The translations under genes were made by a program, and so were the position numbers. From assembly GCA_002422725.1 (NCBI GenBank), contig DITE01000034.1, positions 1-24,646 on the forward strand: a stretch of DNA of 24,646 nt. Reading direction: 5' to 3'. This document shows positions 7,646 through 15,003 of this stretch, one piece after another (position 1 is the stretch's first letter; each line of letters begins with the position of its first letter). Under the pieces are notes generated by a model. The model worked only from the letters and a program-made list of their open reading frames with translations, was not told the DNA's origin and did no database searches. This DNA is from Bacteroidales bacterium UBA6192. GTDB taxonomy: Bacteria > Bacteroidota > Bacteroidia > Bacteroidales > F082.

Positions 7646-9070
7646 ATGCTGCCCGGCGATTTCTTCAACATCCTTAACAACGAATTTGGTTTTGAGCCAA
7701 CTTCAGGTCAGAAAAGAGTGATGCACCATCTGTCAGCATTTGTGCTGACTCAAAAACCTCAGCCATTATACCTGCTTAAGGGTTATGCAGGAACAGGCAA
7801 AACCTCACTGATGGGAGCTTTGGTACGCTCGCTGTCGGCCATCAACCGGAAATTTGTCATGCTGGCTCCCACCGGACGTGCAGCAAAAGTAATGTCGGGC
7901 TACAGCGGATTTTCTGCACAGACCATTCACCGGAAAATATATATGCGTTTGATGACAAGCGATGGTCAGTTTACCATGAAACTGATGGAGAACCGGCACA
8001 GAAATACCATTTTTCTTGTGGATGAGGCTTCGATGATAGGCGAAACAACGGCTGATCAGGGAATGTTCCGCACACAGAATTTACTCAGCGATCTGATGGC
8101 TTATGTGTATGGCGGTGATGCTTGCAGCATGATCCTGATTGGCGATAAAGCACAATTGCCTCCTGTTGGTGTCGATCAAAGCCCGGCGCTTGACATGAAT
8201 TTTATACGTTCTTCCTTTACACTCACCGCTGCAGGATTTGAACTGACAGAAGTGATGCGTCAATCGCTTGAATCAGGTATTTTAAGCAATGCCACCCGGT
8301 TCAGGACGATGCTTGATAGCGATCAGATTGAGTTGCCTTTGTTTGCACTGTCGGGATTCGGTGATGTTAACAAAGTGCAGTCTGATGAGTTCGAGGAGCT
8401 TCTGCATATGGCTTTTGGCCGACGAGATGTTGAACAGGCCGTTGTTGTCTGTCGTTCCAACAAAACGGCAAATATGTTTAATCAGTCGATCAGAAGCCGT
8501 ATTCTGGGTTTTGAAGAAGAGGTGAATGCAGGTGATTTACTGATGATTGTGAAGAATAATTATTATTGGCTCGAGCCGGGTGAGGGTGGAGGAGGTTTTC
8601 TGGCTAATGGGGATATCATTCGTGTTAACCGTGTCAATATGGTAGAGGATGTGTATGGTTTCAGGTTTGCCGATGCCGAAATTGCATTGATTGATTATCC
8701 TGATAGTCCACCATTGCAGGTTAAGTTACTTCTTGATTCGTTAATGGTCAACGGACCATCGATTCCTTTTGAAGCGTTCATGAAACTGGCTAAGGCGATT
8801 GAGGAAGATTATGCCGAAGTTCCGGAAAGACGCAAACGGATGTCGATGGTTCGCAGCAATCCATACTCTAATGCCTTGCAGGTAAAATTTAGTTATGCGC
8901 TAACCTGCCATAAAACTCAGGGAGGACAATGGCCCATAGTTTTTGTGGAAGCGGGTATTCGGAACAAAGATGAAGTGAATGCCGGCTATTTGCGTTGGCT
9001 TTACACAGCATGCACCAGAGCAACCCAGTCATTATATCTGATTGGATTCCCGGAGGAATTGACGGATTAG
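7646..9070 (+). CDS. RecD/Dda-like superfamily 1 DNA helicase (AAA ATPase)
   Basis: SF1B-type helicase of 474 aa. Walker A is GYAGTGKTS at ~47-55. Walker B is FLVDEASMI near 122-130. Motif III is GDKAQLPPVG near 166, and the motif IV arginine lies in TEVMRQ. The C-terminal UvrD_C_2-type segment FSYALTCHKTQGGQW is near 414-428. The family unwinds DNA 5' to 3' and is linked to recombination, repair or replication-fork restart. The short length with no N-terminal extension fits Dda-like or RecD2-core helicases rather than RecBCD RecD, and no recB or recC is present. Its ATG comes 1 nt after the tamL stop, so the two are probably translationally linked, although their functions look unrelated. 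Confidence 0.85.
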   Translation: MLPGDFFNILNNEFGFEPTSGQKRVMHHLSAFVLTQKPQPLYLLKGYAGTGKTSLMGALVRSLSAINRKFVMLAPTGRAAKVMSGYSGFSAQTIHRKIYMRLMTSDGQFTMKLMENRHRNTIFLVDEASMIGETTADQGMFRTQNLLSDLMAYVYGGDACSMILIGDKAQLPPVGVDQSPALDMNFIRSSFTLTAAGFELTEVMRQSLESGILSNATRFRTMLDSDQIELPLFALSGFGDVNKVQSDEFEELLHMAFGRRDVEQAVVVCRSNKTANMFNQSIRSRILGFEEEVNAGDLLMIVKNNYYWLEPGEGGGGFLANGDIIRVNRVNMVEDVYGFRFADAEIALIDYPDSPPLQVKLLLDSLMVNGPSIPFEAFMKLAKAIEEDYAEVPERRKRMSMVRSNPYSNALQVKFSYALTCHKTQGGQWPIVFVEAGIRNKDEVNAGYLRWLYTACTRATQSLYLIGFPEELTD

Positions 9071-9075
9071 TTCCC

Positions 9076-10491
9076 TTATTTTTTTAATTGGTTAATCCAA
9101 TCGGCAATTTGGGCGAGAACCTGAGGTGCCATGGTTTCTTCAATGGTTGCATATTCAGCCGGTGAACCCGTCTCAGCTGTCTGAAACAAATGGTTGAGGC
9201 CATCAAACATTACAACTTTGACATGCTTATTGCCTGCTTTCTGCAAATGTTGTTCAATGGCATCGAGGTTTTCAACAGCGGGAACCTGACGATCTTTTTC
9301 ACCATTGATGGCAAGTACAGGACATTTTACCTGACCAAGATAGGGCGCCGGATCGAACCGGATGAAATTCAGGAACCAGGGTGAAAACAGCTGGTCAACG
9401 GAAGCAAGCAATCTTTCACGCAACATTTCCTGCATATCGGTCTGATTGGATGTAAGGCTATCAGCCAGCGCACTCATCATTTCGCTGACCTTGACGCGGG
9501 CTGTGTTCAGGTCGTTTTCAGATTTTAAAACTTCAAAAATGGCTTTATTGCTGTTCTCGGTTAATCTGATTTCCGATTCTGAAGCTCCCTGACCTTCTGC
9601 AATTAGCCTGGCCTGTTTTATCAGCAGTCTGTCAGAAGGGGTTCCCGGAGCAGCCATCAAAACGATAAAGCCAATTTCAGGGTTTCGTGAAGCAACTATA
9701 GGGGCGATCATGCCCCCTTCACTATGCCCGATAAGACCGCACCAAGCAGGATCAACTTCTTTTTGTTGTCTGAGATAATCCCACACATTTTCAGCATCAT
9801 CGGCGAAGTCATAGGTGGTGCCGGTGGCAAAAACACCTCCTGATTCCCCTGTGCCGCGGTCATCGTAACGCAAAACAACAATGCCCTGTTTGGTGAGAAA
9901 ATCTGCCAGAACAAGGAATGGTTTATGTCCCATGATTTCTTCATCCCTGTTTTGTGGCCCTGAACCACTTATGAGCACTGCTGCCGGAAAAGGGCCTTTG
10001 CCAGAGGGAATGGTCAGGGTTCCTGCCAATACAAAACTGTCCTTTTCGTGCGAAATACTGACCTTTTTTTCATGATACGGCTGTTTTCCAATGGGCTCCT
10101 GTGGTCGACCCTGTGGTTTTTCCCCAACAAAAGGGTGCATCTTCAGGTCAAATTCGATTCCGGCTTGTTTCCATTTCCCAACAATGGTATCAGGATGAGT
10201 CAGCGTGCCTTCGAAAGCAGCCATCAGTGCCGGTAAGCCCAATTCTAACCGGTCGCCAATTATTGTTGTTTGTTGAACCGACAAACCAAAGGCTCCCTGA
10301 TCAGGGCTATCGAGTTTCGTAACAGCTTCGCCCAATTCGTTTTTCTGAATATGAAAAACCATGCGAAGGCTTTGTCCCTGAAAGGATAATTTTCCGGACC
10401 AACTGCCATAAAATGCTGATTCTTGTTGCGAAACAGCCGGATAACCCAGTAAAACCAATAAGATAATAACAATTATTTTTTTCATTTTCAT
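9076..10491 (-). CDS. Exported alpha/beta hydrolase (serine aminopeptidase/esterase-like)
   Basis: A protein of 471 aa with a signal peptide (MKMKKIIVIILLVLL... cleaved near AVSQ, residue ~21). Residues ~25-120 form a small beta-rich N-terminal domain. An alpha/beta hydrolase domain of the S33 / dienelactone-hydrolase type follows. The nucleophile elbow is GHSEGG with Ser ~256. The acid is in NGEKDRQVP (Asp ~400) and the histidine in GLNHLFQ (His ~434). An oxyanion-side GSGPQNRDE precedes RYDDRGTGES. The likely reaction is hydrolysis of an ester or amide in the periplasm; the substrate is unknown. The ATG overlaps the TGA of the upstream PH-domain gene by 4 nt, indicating translational coupling. 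It ends 5 nt from the convergent helicase gene. Confidence 0.85.
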   Translation of the reverse strand: MKMKKIIVIILLVLLGYPAVSQQESAFYGSWSGKLSFQGQSLRMVFHIQKNELGEAVTKLDSPDQGAFGLSVQQTTIIGDRLELGLPALMAAFEGTLTHPDTIVGKWKQAGIEFDLKMHPFVGEKPQGRPQEPIGKQPYHEKKVSISHEKDSFVLAGTLTIPSGKGPFPAAVLISGSGPQNRDEEIMGHKPFLVLADFLTKQGIVVLRYDDRGTGESGGVFATGTTYDFADDAENVWDYLRQQKEVDPAWCGLIGHSEGGMIAPIVASRNPEIGFIVLMAAPGTPSDRLLIKQARLIAEGQGASESEIRLTENSNKAIFEVLKSENDLNTARVKVSEMMSALADSLTSNQTDMQEMLRERLLASVDQLFSPWFLNFIRFDPAPYLGQVKCPVLAINGEKDRQVPAVENLDAIEQHLQKAGNKHVKVVMFDGLNHLFQTAETGSPAEYATIEETMAPQVLAQIADWINQLKK

Positions 10492-10943
10492 GGGGTTGAG
10501 GTATTGATTTTTGCGTTCACAAAATCGCTTAATTCCTGTGGTATTTTTGTCCCTATCCGAACAACACTTCTTTTCTTCTTTAACTTTAGCTCAATAGCAT
10601 CAAGTCCGGTAACATTGAACAATATCCCGCCAGGAAAGTACCTGATCCCCCAGCCATACCACCAGCGGTTTCGGACTGCCTTGCACGACTCAATCTGGTT
10701 TAACGGATAGGTTCGTTTTATAAGTCCGGTTCCCATAGTAAACATAAGCTGTTGATCATCAACTGTAACAGTAATTTGATAAAACATGGCCAAAGCAATA
10801 AGTTGTATCAGAACCACAAGAGCGATGGGCAGTATCGATTCCCTTGAGCCAAGAAGGATGGTTAATGTGACCAGGAGCAGGATGCCTGTAATCAGTGAGT
10901 ACGTAACTACTCCTGATTTTTGGGATGTTTTCATTGTAATCAT
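10488..10943 (-). CDS. Membrane protein with bacterial PH-like domain
   Basis: A small protein of 151 aa. Two hydrophobic segments (~13-32 and ~36-54) form a hairpin anchor. They are followed by a beta-rich domain resembling bacterial pleckstrin-homology (bPH) domains. The core reads YPLNQIESCKAVRNRWWYGWGIRYFPGG split over two strands, and VVRIGT lies near the end. No catalytic residues are evident, so a sensing or scaffolding role at the membrane is an inference. An internal ATG at 10934 is an equally good start. The gene belongs to the DUF2089-YIP1-PH-hydrolase operon and overlaps the hydrolase start. Confidence 0.65.
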   Translation of the reverse strand: MITMKTSQKSGVVTYSLITGILLLVTLTILLGSRESILPIALVVLIQLIALAMFYQITVTVDDQQLMFTMGTGLIKRTYPLNQIESCKAVRNRWWYGWGIRYFPGGILFNVTGLDAIELKLKKKRSVVRIGTKIPQELSDFVNAKINTSTP

Positions 10944-10961
10944 TTTTCGTGCTTTTTTGAT

Positions 10962-11570
10962 TTATAAAATTGGGTGAACGTAATAATGAATCAATATTTT
11001 GGATAAGACTTCAGCGATTAAGAGGCCTATGATGAATGAAACTGTTGCTTTGCTGCCTTTTAGGTTGGTTGACACTTTAAATGCCCTGTATGATAAGATG
11101 ATAACATAAATTGTCAGGGAAATAACAAGGATCATACTCAGCACGAAACCAATAATTTGCATGATCGTTGGTTCAACGGCTTCAATGTCTTTTGAAAGAT
11201 AACTCAGAAACCAGGCTGATATGATGTTGCTATTGCTGAAGGTGTTGGCGATAGGGGCTAACATTAGTGGAGTTCTGGCTAATGCCATTGTGCCGGCAAT
11301 GTCAATCAGTCTGATGCTCCGACCGGCTACTATCAAACCTGTGAGGTACAATATGAGTGTAATGGCGAGCCAGCTGACGACCAAATCAAGCAGATGTACC
11401 TGAAATGAAAATCCCTGCATGAAGTGAATGTCCAGAACTCCGTCGAAGCGGGTATTGAATAACCAACCCAAAACAGCGGTGAGCAGCATAGATAAGGAGC
11501 CGTATACAAGGGCCTTCGCGCCCGCTATTTTAACAAACGGATTGGTCAGAAATAGTCTAAGCTTATTCAT
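10962..11570 (-). CDS. YIP1-like polytopic membrane protein
   Basis: A protein of 202 aa with about five hydrophobic helices: ~15-38, ~58-82, ~90-110, ~134-160 and ~172-195. A polar N-terminal tail precedes them. The layout and the ALARTPLMLAPI stretch resemble the bacterial YIP1/DUF1282-type membrane family, but the assignment is by overall character rather than by a diagnostic motif. It lies 10 nt after the DUF2089 regulator gene and 18 nt before the PH-domain gene, so it is very likely co-transcribed. Function unknown. Confidence 0.6.
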   Translation of the reverse strand: MNKLRLFLTNPFVKIAGAKALVYGSLSMLLTAVLGWLFNTRFDGVLDIHFMQGFSFQVHLLDLVVSWLAITLILYLTGLIVAGRSIRLIDIAGTMALARTPLMLAPIANTFSNSNIISAWFLSYLSKDIEAVEPTIMQIIGFVLSMILVISLTIYVIILSYRAFKVSTNLKGSKATVSFIIGLLIAEVLSKILIHYYVHPIL

Positions 11571-11580
11571 AGATGCGTTG

Positions 11581-11859
11581 TTATTGGTTGTTTTCGTGTG
11601 CGTTCAATTTTTGTATCAGGTCGTCGAGCATATTTCTCACCGTGGGGTAACTTAGTCCAAGTTGTTTGGCCATCTCTTTGAGACTACCACTCGACTTTAT
11701 GAAGTCGATCACAAATTGTTGCTCCTCTTGCCTGAGTTTTGTTAAGGCCGGAAGGGAAAACAAGCCTTCGATTGTGGTAGAGCACTGCTCACAGATCAGG
11801 CTTTTTACAGCCAGGCCATGCTGGCAGCTTGGACACATTAGTGGCAATTGCTTCATCAT
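11581..11859 (-). CDS. DUF2089-family zinc-ribbon/HTH regulator
   Basis: A protein of 92 aa. An N-terminal zinc ribbon, CPSC at ~9-12 and CEQC at ~23-26, is followed by a conserved linker and a helix-turn-helix. The helix-turn-helix reads GSLKEMAKQLGLSYPTVRNML, where the recognition helix is the LSYPTVRNML part. This arrangement is that of DUF2089 proteins, which usually sit at the head of small membrane-protein operons and are thought to act as transcriptional regulators. Here it is the first gene of a four-gene operon, so autoregulation together with the YIP1, PH and hydrolase genes is a reasonable inference. Two ATG codons (MM) stand at the start. Confidence 0.85.
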   Translation of the reverse strand: MMKQLPLMCPSCQHGLAVKSLICEQCSTTIEGLFSLPALTKLRQEEQQFVIDFIKSSGSLKEMAKQLGLSYPTVRNMLDDLIQKLNAHENNQ

Positions 11860-11870
11860 GAATTTTTTTG

Positions 11871-11900
11871 CAAAGATAAAACATTATTTAACAATGTCAA
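11871..11900 (-). promoter_or_regulatory. Promoter of the DUF2089 operon
   Basis: On the minus strand TATCTTTG (11871-11878) is a perfect -7 box. TTG (11898-11900) stands 19 nt upstream as the -33 box. The start codon follows only 11 nt after the -7 box, so the leader is very short or absent. Confidence 0.6.
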
Positions 11901-12020
11901 GAAAAAAGTTAATAAAGTTAAACTATTACTTAATATAGTTTAGAATCGGGTAAGTTTAGTGTAGTTTTGTTGGGGTGTTTCCGTGCAGGGTAGAAGGAAG
12001 TTTTCAAGGGGAAAAATTGT

Positions 12021-12057
12021 GTGGGCAACGATAGCATATCGGCGCCAGCGGGGAGGG
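12021..12057. repeat. Dispersed hairpin repeat, copy A
   Basis: Carries the shared core CGATAGCATATCGG and the tail CGCCAGC, with purine-rich flanks. One arm base differs from the other copies (AACGATA instead of ACCGATA). It lies in the 260-nt spacer between the C39 peptidase gene and the DUF2089 operon, and marks the left edge of the accessory block. Confidence 0.75.
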
Positions 12058-12119
12058 ATGTAAGACTGATTGAGAAGGTGAGTATTGAACCCAACTGAAA
12101 AACCAGGTAATCAATCAGG

Positions 12120-12776
12120 TTATTCAGGCATTGCATTAATATACACCCTCTTCATTACACTGCCAAAAAGAAGCGCATCGTACCACATATAATAAAAACG
12201 TTGGGCATTGAACCATGTAATACCATCGGGATTGTCATCGTGATAATCGTAAGGATCAGCAAAAATAATTACATCATCCATGATATTATTCGGATCCCGG
12301 ATATCATAACCGATTACAAGTACCCAATGACCGCCCCAATCGCTCCATTCTATCAGTGTTGGAATGCTGTCAGCAAGATTATCCTGAAGCATTTGAAGAG
12401 TGCCTTCCTGATGCCAACCCGCTTCAAAGCCATTGTTATTGAGCCAGGCAGTCATTTGTTCAGGATTGGTTCCAACCTCAGAACTTGTTCCCATTTCGGA
12501 GGCAATGTTCATTTCATCGCCTTGTCTGCCATAATGGTTTAATAATGAGACAACAGCCGCAGGTCCACAAGTATATTCCGTGGTTTGCAGGTGTGAATTA
12601 ACATCCAGGAATGTAAGGCCCTCAATAGGGTAGGGAGGCCTGATGTTTGTTACATAGTAGCGGATACTTTCCGGAATATCAGGTTTGTTCTCACCATCGA
12701 TTTTCTTGCATCCTGTGAAAATGAAGAAGAAAACTACGGTGAATACAAGGCTGTTGAATTGATTCATCGGTTTCAT
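12120..12776 (-). CDS. C39-like cysteine peptidase lipoprotein
   Basis: With the start at 12776 this is a 218-aa lipoprotein: the signal ends FFFIFTGC with Cys ~23. A longer frame to 12815 adds 13 residues that spoil the signal peptide. The mature part is a papain-fold C39_2-type domain. The catalytic Cys is in EYTCGPAA (~70), His is in GGHWVLVIGYD (~150), and the Asp is in FADPYD (~174). C39 domains cut double-glycine leader peptides when fused to ABC exporters. Free lipoprotein versions like this have no known substrate. There is no exporter or leader peptide nearby. It is the last gene, in transcription order, of the repeat-bounded accessory block. Confidence 0.75.
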   Translation of the reverse strand: MKPMNQFNSLVFTVVFFFIFTGCKKIDGENKPDIPESIRYYVTNIRPPYPIEGLTFLDVNSHLQTTEYTCGPAAVVSLLNHYGRQGDEMNIASEMGTSSEVGTNPEQMTAWLNNNGFEAGWHQEGTLQMLQDNLADSIPTLIEWSDWGGHWVLVIGYDIRDPNNIMDDVIIFADPYDYHDDNPDGITWFNAQRFYYMWYDALLFGSVMKRVYINAMPE

Positions 12777-12822
12777 ATGAGCGATTTTGCTTTCAAAGAT
12801 CGTAAACATTTTCAAGCTTTTT

Positions 12823-13077
12823 TTATTTCAAATTTCGTTCCTTTAGCAACTCATTCAAGGCTTTACTTCTTTTAGCTTTAGGATCATTAATCAGTTTGTG
12901 AATAAAATACAAAGGAATAAGCATTAAAAATCCAAAAGTGCTTTTTATTAGGCTGAAAATGACAATTCCTACAAGAAATCCAATTAGAAAAGCATTGGTT
13001 ATTGAAAATGATTTCAGCTTTTTTGCTTCTTCTAAGAGCTCATGGTCAGTTAATTCTGACAGTTCTTTTTGTTTCAT
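12823..13077 (-). CDS. Small two-helix membrane protein, unknown function
   Basis: A protein of 84 aa. A charged helical N-terminus (KELSELTDHELLEEAKKLK) leads into two membrane helices (~25-46 and ~48-62), and a basic tail follows. The pattern 'LTDxELLxEAKK...' with two helices is a recurrent kind of small orphan protein in Bacteroidota; I do not recognise a function. It lies between repeat copies A and B, upstream of the C39 gene, with a 46-nt gap to the preferred C39 start. Confidence 0.65.
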   Translation of the reverse strand: MKQKELSELTDHELLEEAKKLKSFSITNAFLIGFLVGIVIFSLIKSTFGFLMLIPLYFIHKLINDPKAKRSKALNELLKERNLK

Positions 13078-13130
13078 TTTATTATTATGATTTGTTAGTT
13101 AAAATGTTACGGCAGTTTTTTTAATAACAC

Positions 13131-13167
13131 AACGGGTCACCGATAGCATATCGGCGCCAGCAGGGGT
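13131..13167. repeat. Dispersed hairpin repeat, copy B
   Basis: Contains ACCGATAGCATATCGG, then CGCCAGCAGGGGTT. CCGATA/TATCGG pairs perfectly around GCA. On the minus strand the stem extends by four more pairs, one of them G-U. The outer bases AAC and GTT also mirror each other. It sits between the two-helix protein gene and the DUF4440-like gene, outside any coding region. Confidence 0.8.
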
Positions 13168-13213
13168 TCGGCTAAGAACAAAGCTGACGCAAAGCTGCTG
13201 CTAGCAGTAAGTT

Positions 13214-13672
13214 TTATTCATTTTTAATTCGAGTTGAGTGTAGCATTTCTAGTTTCCATCCATTCTCTGTTAAAATTGCCGTTGCGCTTTCTAACCAATG
13301 AGCTTTTCTAATGATTTTATTATCAGTAGAGAATGTTGCATAGTTTTGGTATGCAATCCATGCCATTCTGTTTGCGATTTTGATTTCAATAATTTCAATT
13401 GTATTCATTCGTTTTGGATTCGGTTTCCGAAGTATGGCATTATCCAAATAATGTGCAATAGAATCGTTATTCCAAACTTCTCCGTTTTCCAAAAGCAGGA
13501 AGTCTTTGGTGTAGTATTTATCAATGTTTTTAGAATCTAATTTAGACCATATTTCGTCAAAAGATTCAATCACTAAATCTTTAATACGTGTTTTGTCGGT
13601 TTCATTTGAAACTTGACCGAATGATATCGTTGTAAAAAACATCATTAAAATTATGGAGTTAAGTCTTTTCAT
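13214..13672 (-). CDS. Secreted DUF4440/SnoaL-like (NTF2-fold) protein
   Basis: With the start at 13672 this is a 152-aa protein with a clean signal peptide (MKRLNSIILMMFFTTISFGQ). The mature domain is of the NTF2/SnoaL fold: an early helix ESFDEIWSKLD, then YYTKDFLLLENGEVW, and late strands AWIAYQNYATF and GWKLEMLHSTRI. A frame reaching 13711 adds 13 residues and hides the signal peptide, so the inner ATG is preferred. Such domains act as small-molecule binding or isomerase-like proteins; no specific role can be assigned. It is flanked by repeat copy B on one side and the long direct repeat on the other. Confidence 0.7.
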   Translation of the reverse strand: MKRLNSIILMMFFTTISFGQVSNETDKTRIKDLVIESFDEIWSKLDSKNIDKYYTKDFLLLENGEVWNNDSIAHYLDNAILRKPNPKRMNTIEIIEIKIANRMAWIAYQNYATFSTDNKIIRKAHWLESATAILTENGWKLEMLHSTRIKNE

Positions 13673-13710
13673 TTTTATTGTTATTTCAGTTGAAGGCTTC
13701 CCATATGGCA

Positions 13711-13902
13711 AATATTTCCACTATGCCTCCCAAATGACGGTTCAGTAAATAATTGCCAACCAGTTGCGTAGGGTATTGTGCACTCTTTGCGTTTGTCATG
13801 GTATTGTGTATAGCTGCCCAAAGTTAAAAATACTTTTCATCCAAATCCATGCACTCATTCATTTTATTATCAAAACTCGCGGATTGTAATCTTTGAAAGG
13901 TT
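13711..13902. repeat. Long direct repeat, copy 1
   Basis: About 190 bp with a second copy at 14692-14881. The shared stretches include ATGACGGTTCAGTAAAT, TATAGCTGCCCAAAGTTA, AATACTTTTCATCCA and TGTAATCTTTGAAAG. By eye the identity is about 80-85 %, and most differences are transitions. The two copies bracket the toxin-antitoxin genes. On the minus strand a 37-codon open frame runs 13799-13686; its counterpart in copy 2 stops after 23 codons, so coding is doubtful. The rest of the stretch from 13903 to 14066 shows no gene. Confidence 0.8.
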
Positions 13903-14066
13903 TAAAGGGCTACAGAGGGGTTCGATCAGCAGGGGAATCCTCTGGACATTCACAAAATGTTTGAAATGACAGCTAATCAAATAGTTCAAACTAGTAAAGG
14001 TTGCCAGGGCAATAAGCAGGTAGTCTGCAGAACTTGTCTGGCCGACTTTCTCTGCAATACACGTTA

Positions 14067-14414
14067 TTAATAATTTTCTATTGTTAAAACTTTCGAAAGG
14101 GCGTCTTTGATTTCTTCAAGATTGCTTGACGAGATTCTACCAATTCTTTTAATGAACCTTTCTTCTGATATTGATCTAATTTGGAAACAATCAACAGCTG
14201 ATTCTTTTGATAAGTTGTTTAGCGTGTCAGGTTTTATATAAACCATCCAAGGTGCTATTTTATATCTTTCTTTCCAATCTGTCAGCGGCACAATGATTTT
14301 AAGAGGAAGTTTTCCAAGTGAATTATCATTAACAACAATAGCAGGTCTTGTTTTCTTAATTTCTGCTCCAATTGTTGGGTCAAGATTGATTAACCAGATT
14401 TCACTTTGTTTCAT
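14067..14414 (-). CDS. PemK/MazF-family endoribonuclease toxin
   Basis: With the start at 14414 this is a 115-aa toxin. It opens MKQSEIWLINLDPTIGAEI, followed by KTRPAIVVND, the family hallmark, in which the Arg-Pro loop helps form the active site. A later central segment, IIVPLTDW, and the FQIRSISEERF region also match the family. MazF/PemK toxins cut mRNA at short sequences when not bound by their antitoxin. The gene overlaps the end of the antitoxin gene by 14 nt, so translation is coupled. A longer frame to 14447 would run further into the antitoxin and is unlikely. Confidence 0.85.
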   Translation of the reverse strand: MKQSEIWLINLDPTIGAEIKKTRPAIVVNDNSLGKLPLKIIVPLTDWKERYKIAPWMVYIKPDTLNNLSKESAVDCFQIRSISEERFIKRIGRISSSNLEEIKDALSKVLTIENY

Positions 14415-14613
14415 AGAATCCTTCATAGTCAAGTTGAGTAAAAGCAATTAATTCCTTGTCATTTTTGTAATCTTCAAAAAGAGATTCGGCTGCTTTTACC
14501 ATTCTTTTCCTTGTTTCACTTTCTCTAATTGTCTTTAAAGTTCTTTCAACTATAAGAATTCTTTTGCTTACTGGAAGTTTTCTAATTGCTCTAATAATTT
14601 CTCTTGTTTCCAT
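14401..14613 (-). CDS. Antitoxin partner of the MazF-like toxin
   Basis: Short charged helical protein of 70 aa (start at 14613; the frame extends to 14637 but the promoter lies there). The opening METREIIRAIRKLPVSKRILIVE is a helix-rich DNA-binding-type segment, common in antitoxins that pair with PemK/MazF toxins. The C-terminal half is acidic (DYKNDKELIAF, LDYEGFYE), as expected for a region that binds and masks the toxin. No named family is certain from sequence alone. It is the first gene of the pair and likely represses the shared promoter. Confidence 0.75.
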   Translation of the reverse strand: METREIIRAIRKLPVSKRILIVERTLKTIRESETRKRMVKAAESLFEDYKNDKELIAFTQLDYEGFYETK

Positions 14614-14634
14614 AATTCGAAATATTCCTTTCTG

Positions 14635-14665
14635 CAAAGATAAAGATTATTCAAGTTGAAAGCAA
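14635..14665 (-). promoter_or_regulatory. Promoter of the toxin-antitoxin operon
   Basis: On the minus strand TTGC (14662-14665) and TATCTTTG (14635-14642) are separated by exactly 19 nt, the same geometry as at 147-177. The predicted start of transcription near 14628 gives a leader of about 15 nt to the ATG at 14613 and excludes the longer frame. Confidence 0.65.
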
Positions 14666-14691
14666 CCGTTTCAGGATGCCCGTGTCGATTT

Positions 14692-14881
14692 CTATATTTC
14701 CACCTACGTATGACGGTTCAGTAAATACTTGTTAATTAGTTGCGTAAGGCATTGTGTACTCTTTGTGTTTATCATGGTATTGCGTATAGCTGCCCAAAGT
14801 TAGAAATACTTTTCATCCACCTCCATGCGCTCATTCAATTTTTTATCAAATCTCGGGGAATGTAATCTTTGAAAGATTCAA
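14692..14881. repeat. Long direct repeat, copy 2
   Basis: Second copy of the element at 13711-13902, in the same orientation and lying upstream of the antitoxin promoter. It has small gaps relative to copy 1, and its version of the short minus-strand open frame ends at 14704. The stretch 14666-15003 holds no gene besides this repeat and hairpin copy C. Confidence 0.8.
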
Positions 14882-14942
14882 GGTGATTATATGTGTGAAA
14901 ATCTCTTTCGTTTCTGAGCTTTCGTTATCAGGTACAATTTGC

Positions 14943-14972
14943 GTGGGCACCGATAGCATATCTGCGCCAGTA
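14943..14972. repeat. Dispersed hairpin repeat, copy C
   Basis: Carries ACCGATAGCATATCTG followed by CGCCAG. One base in the right arm (TATCTG for TATCGG) breaks a stem pair. It lies about 30 nt after the stop of the orphan lipoprotein gene. Confidence 0.75.
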
Positions 14973-15003
14973 GTAGTATTGTGGACCGTTTTTTTCATTT
15001 TTA

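Noticed and set aside
11930..12136. 68-codon minus-strand frame between the DUF2089 and C39 genes
   Set aside because: It spans repeat copy A and overlaps the C39 stop; composition is not protein-like and there is no promoter.
12120..12815. Longer start of the C39 lipoprotein at 12815
   Set aside because: The added 13 residues put a long charged segment before the signal peptide, which fits a lipoprotein signal only from 12776.
13686..14881. Diversity-generating retroelement with template and variable repeats
   Set aside because: No reverse transcriptase is present and the differences are mixed transitions, not adenine-specific changes in one copy.
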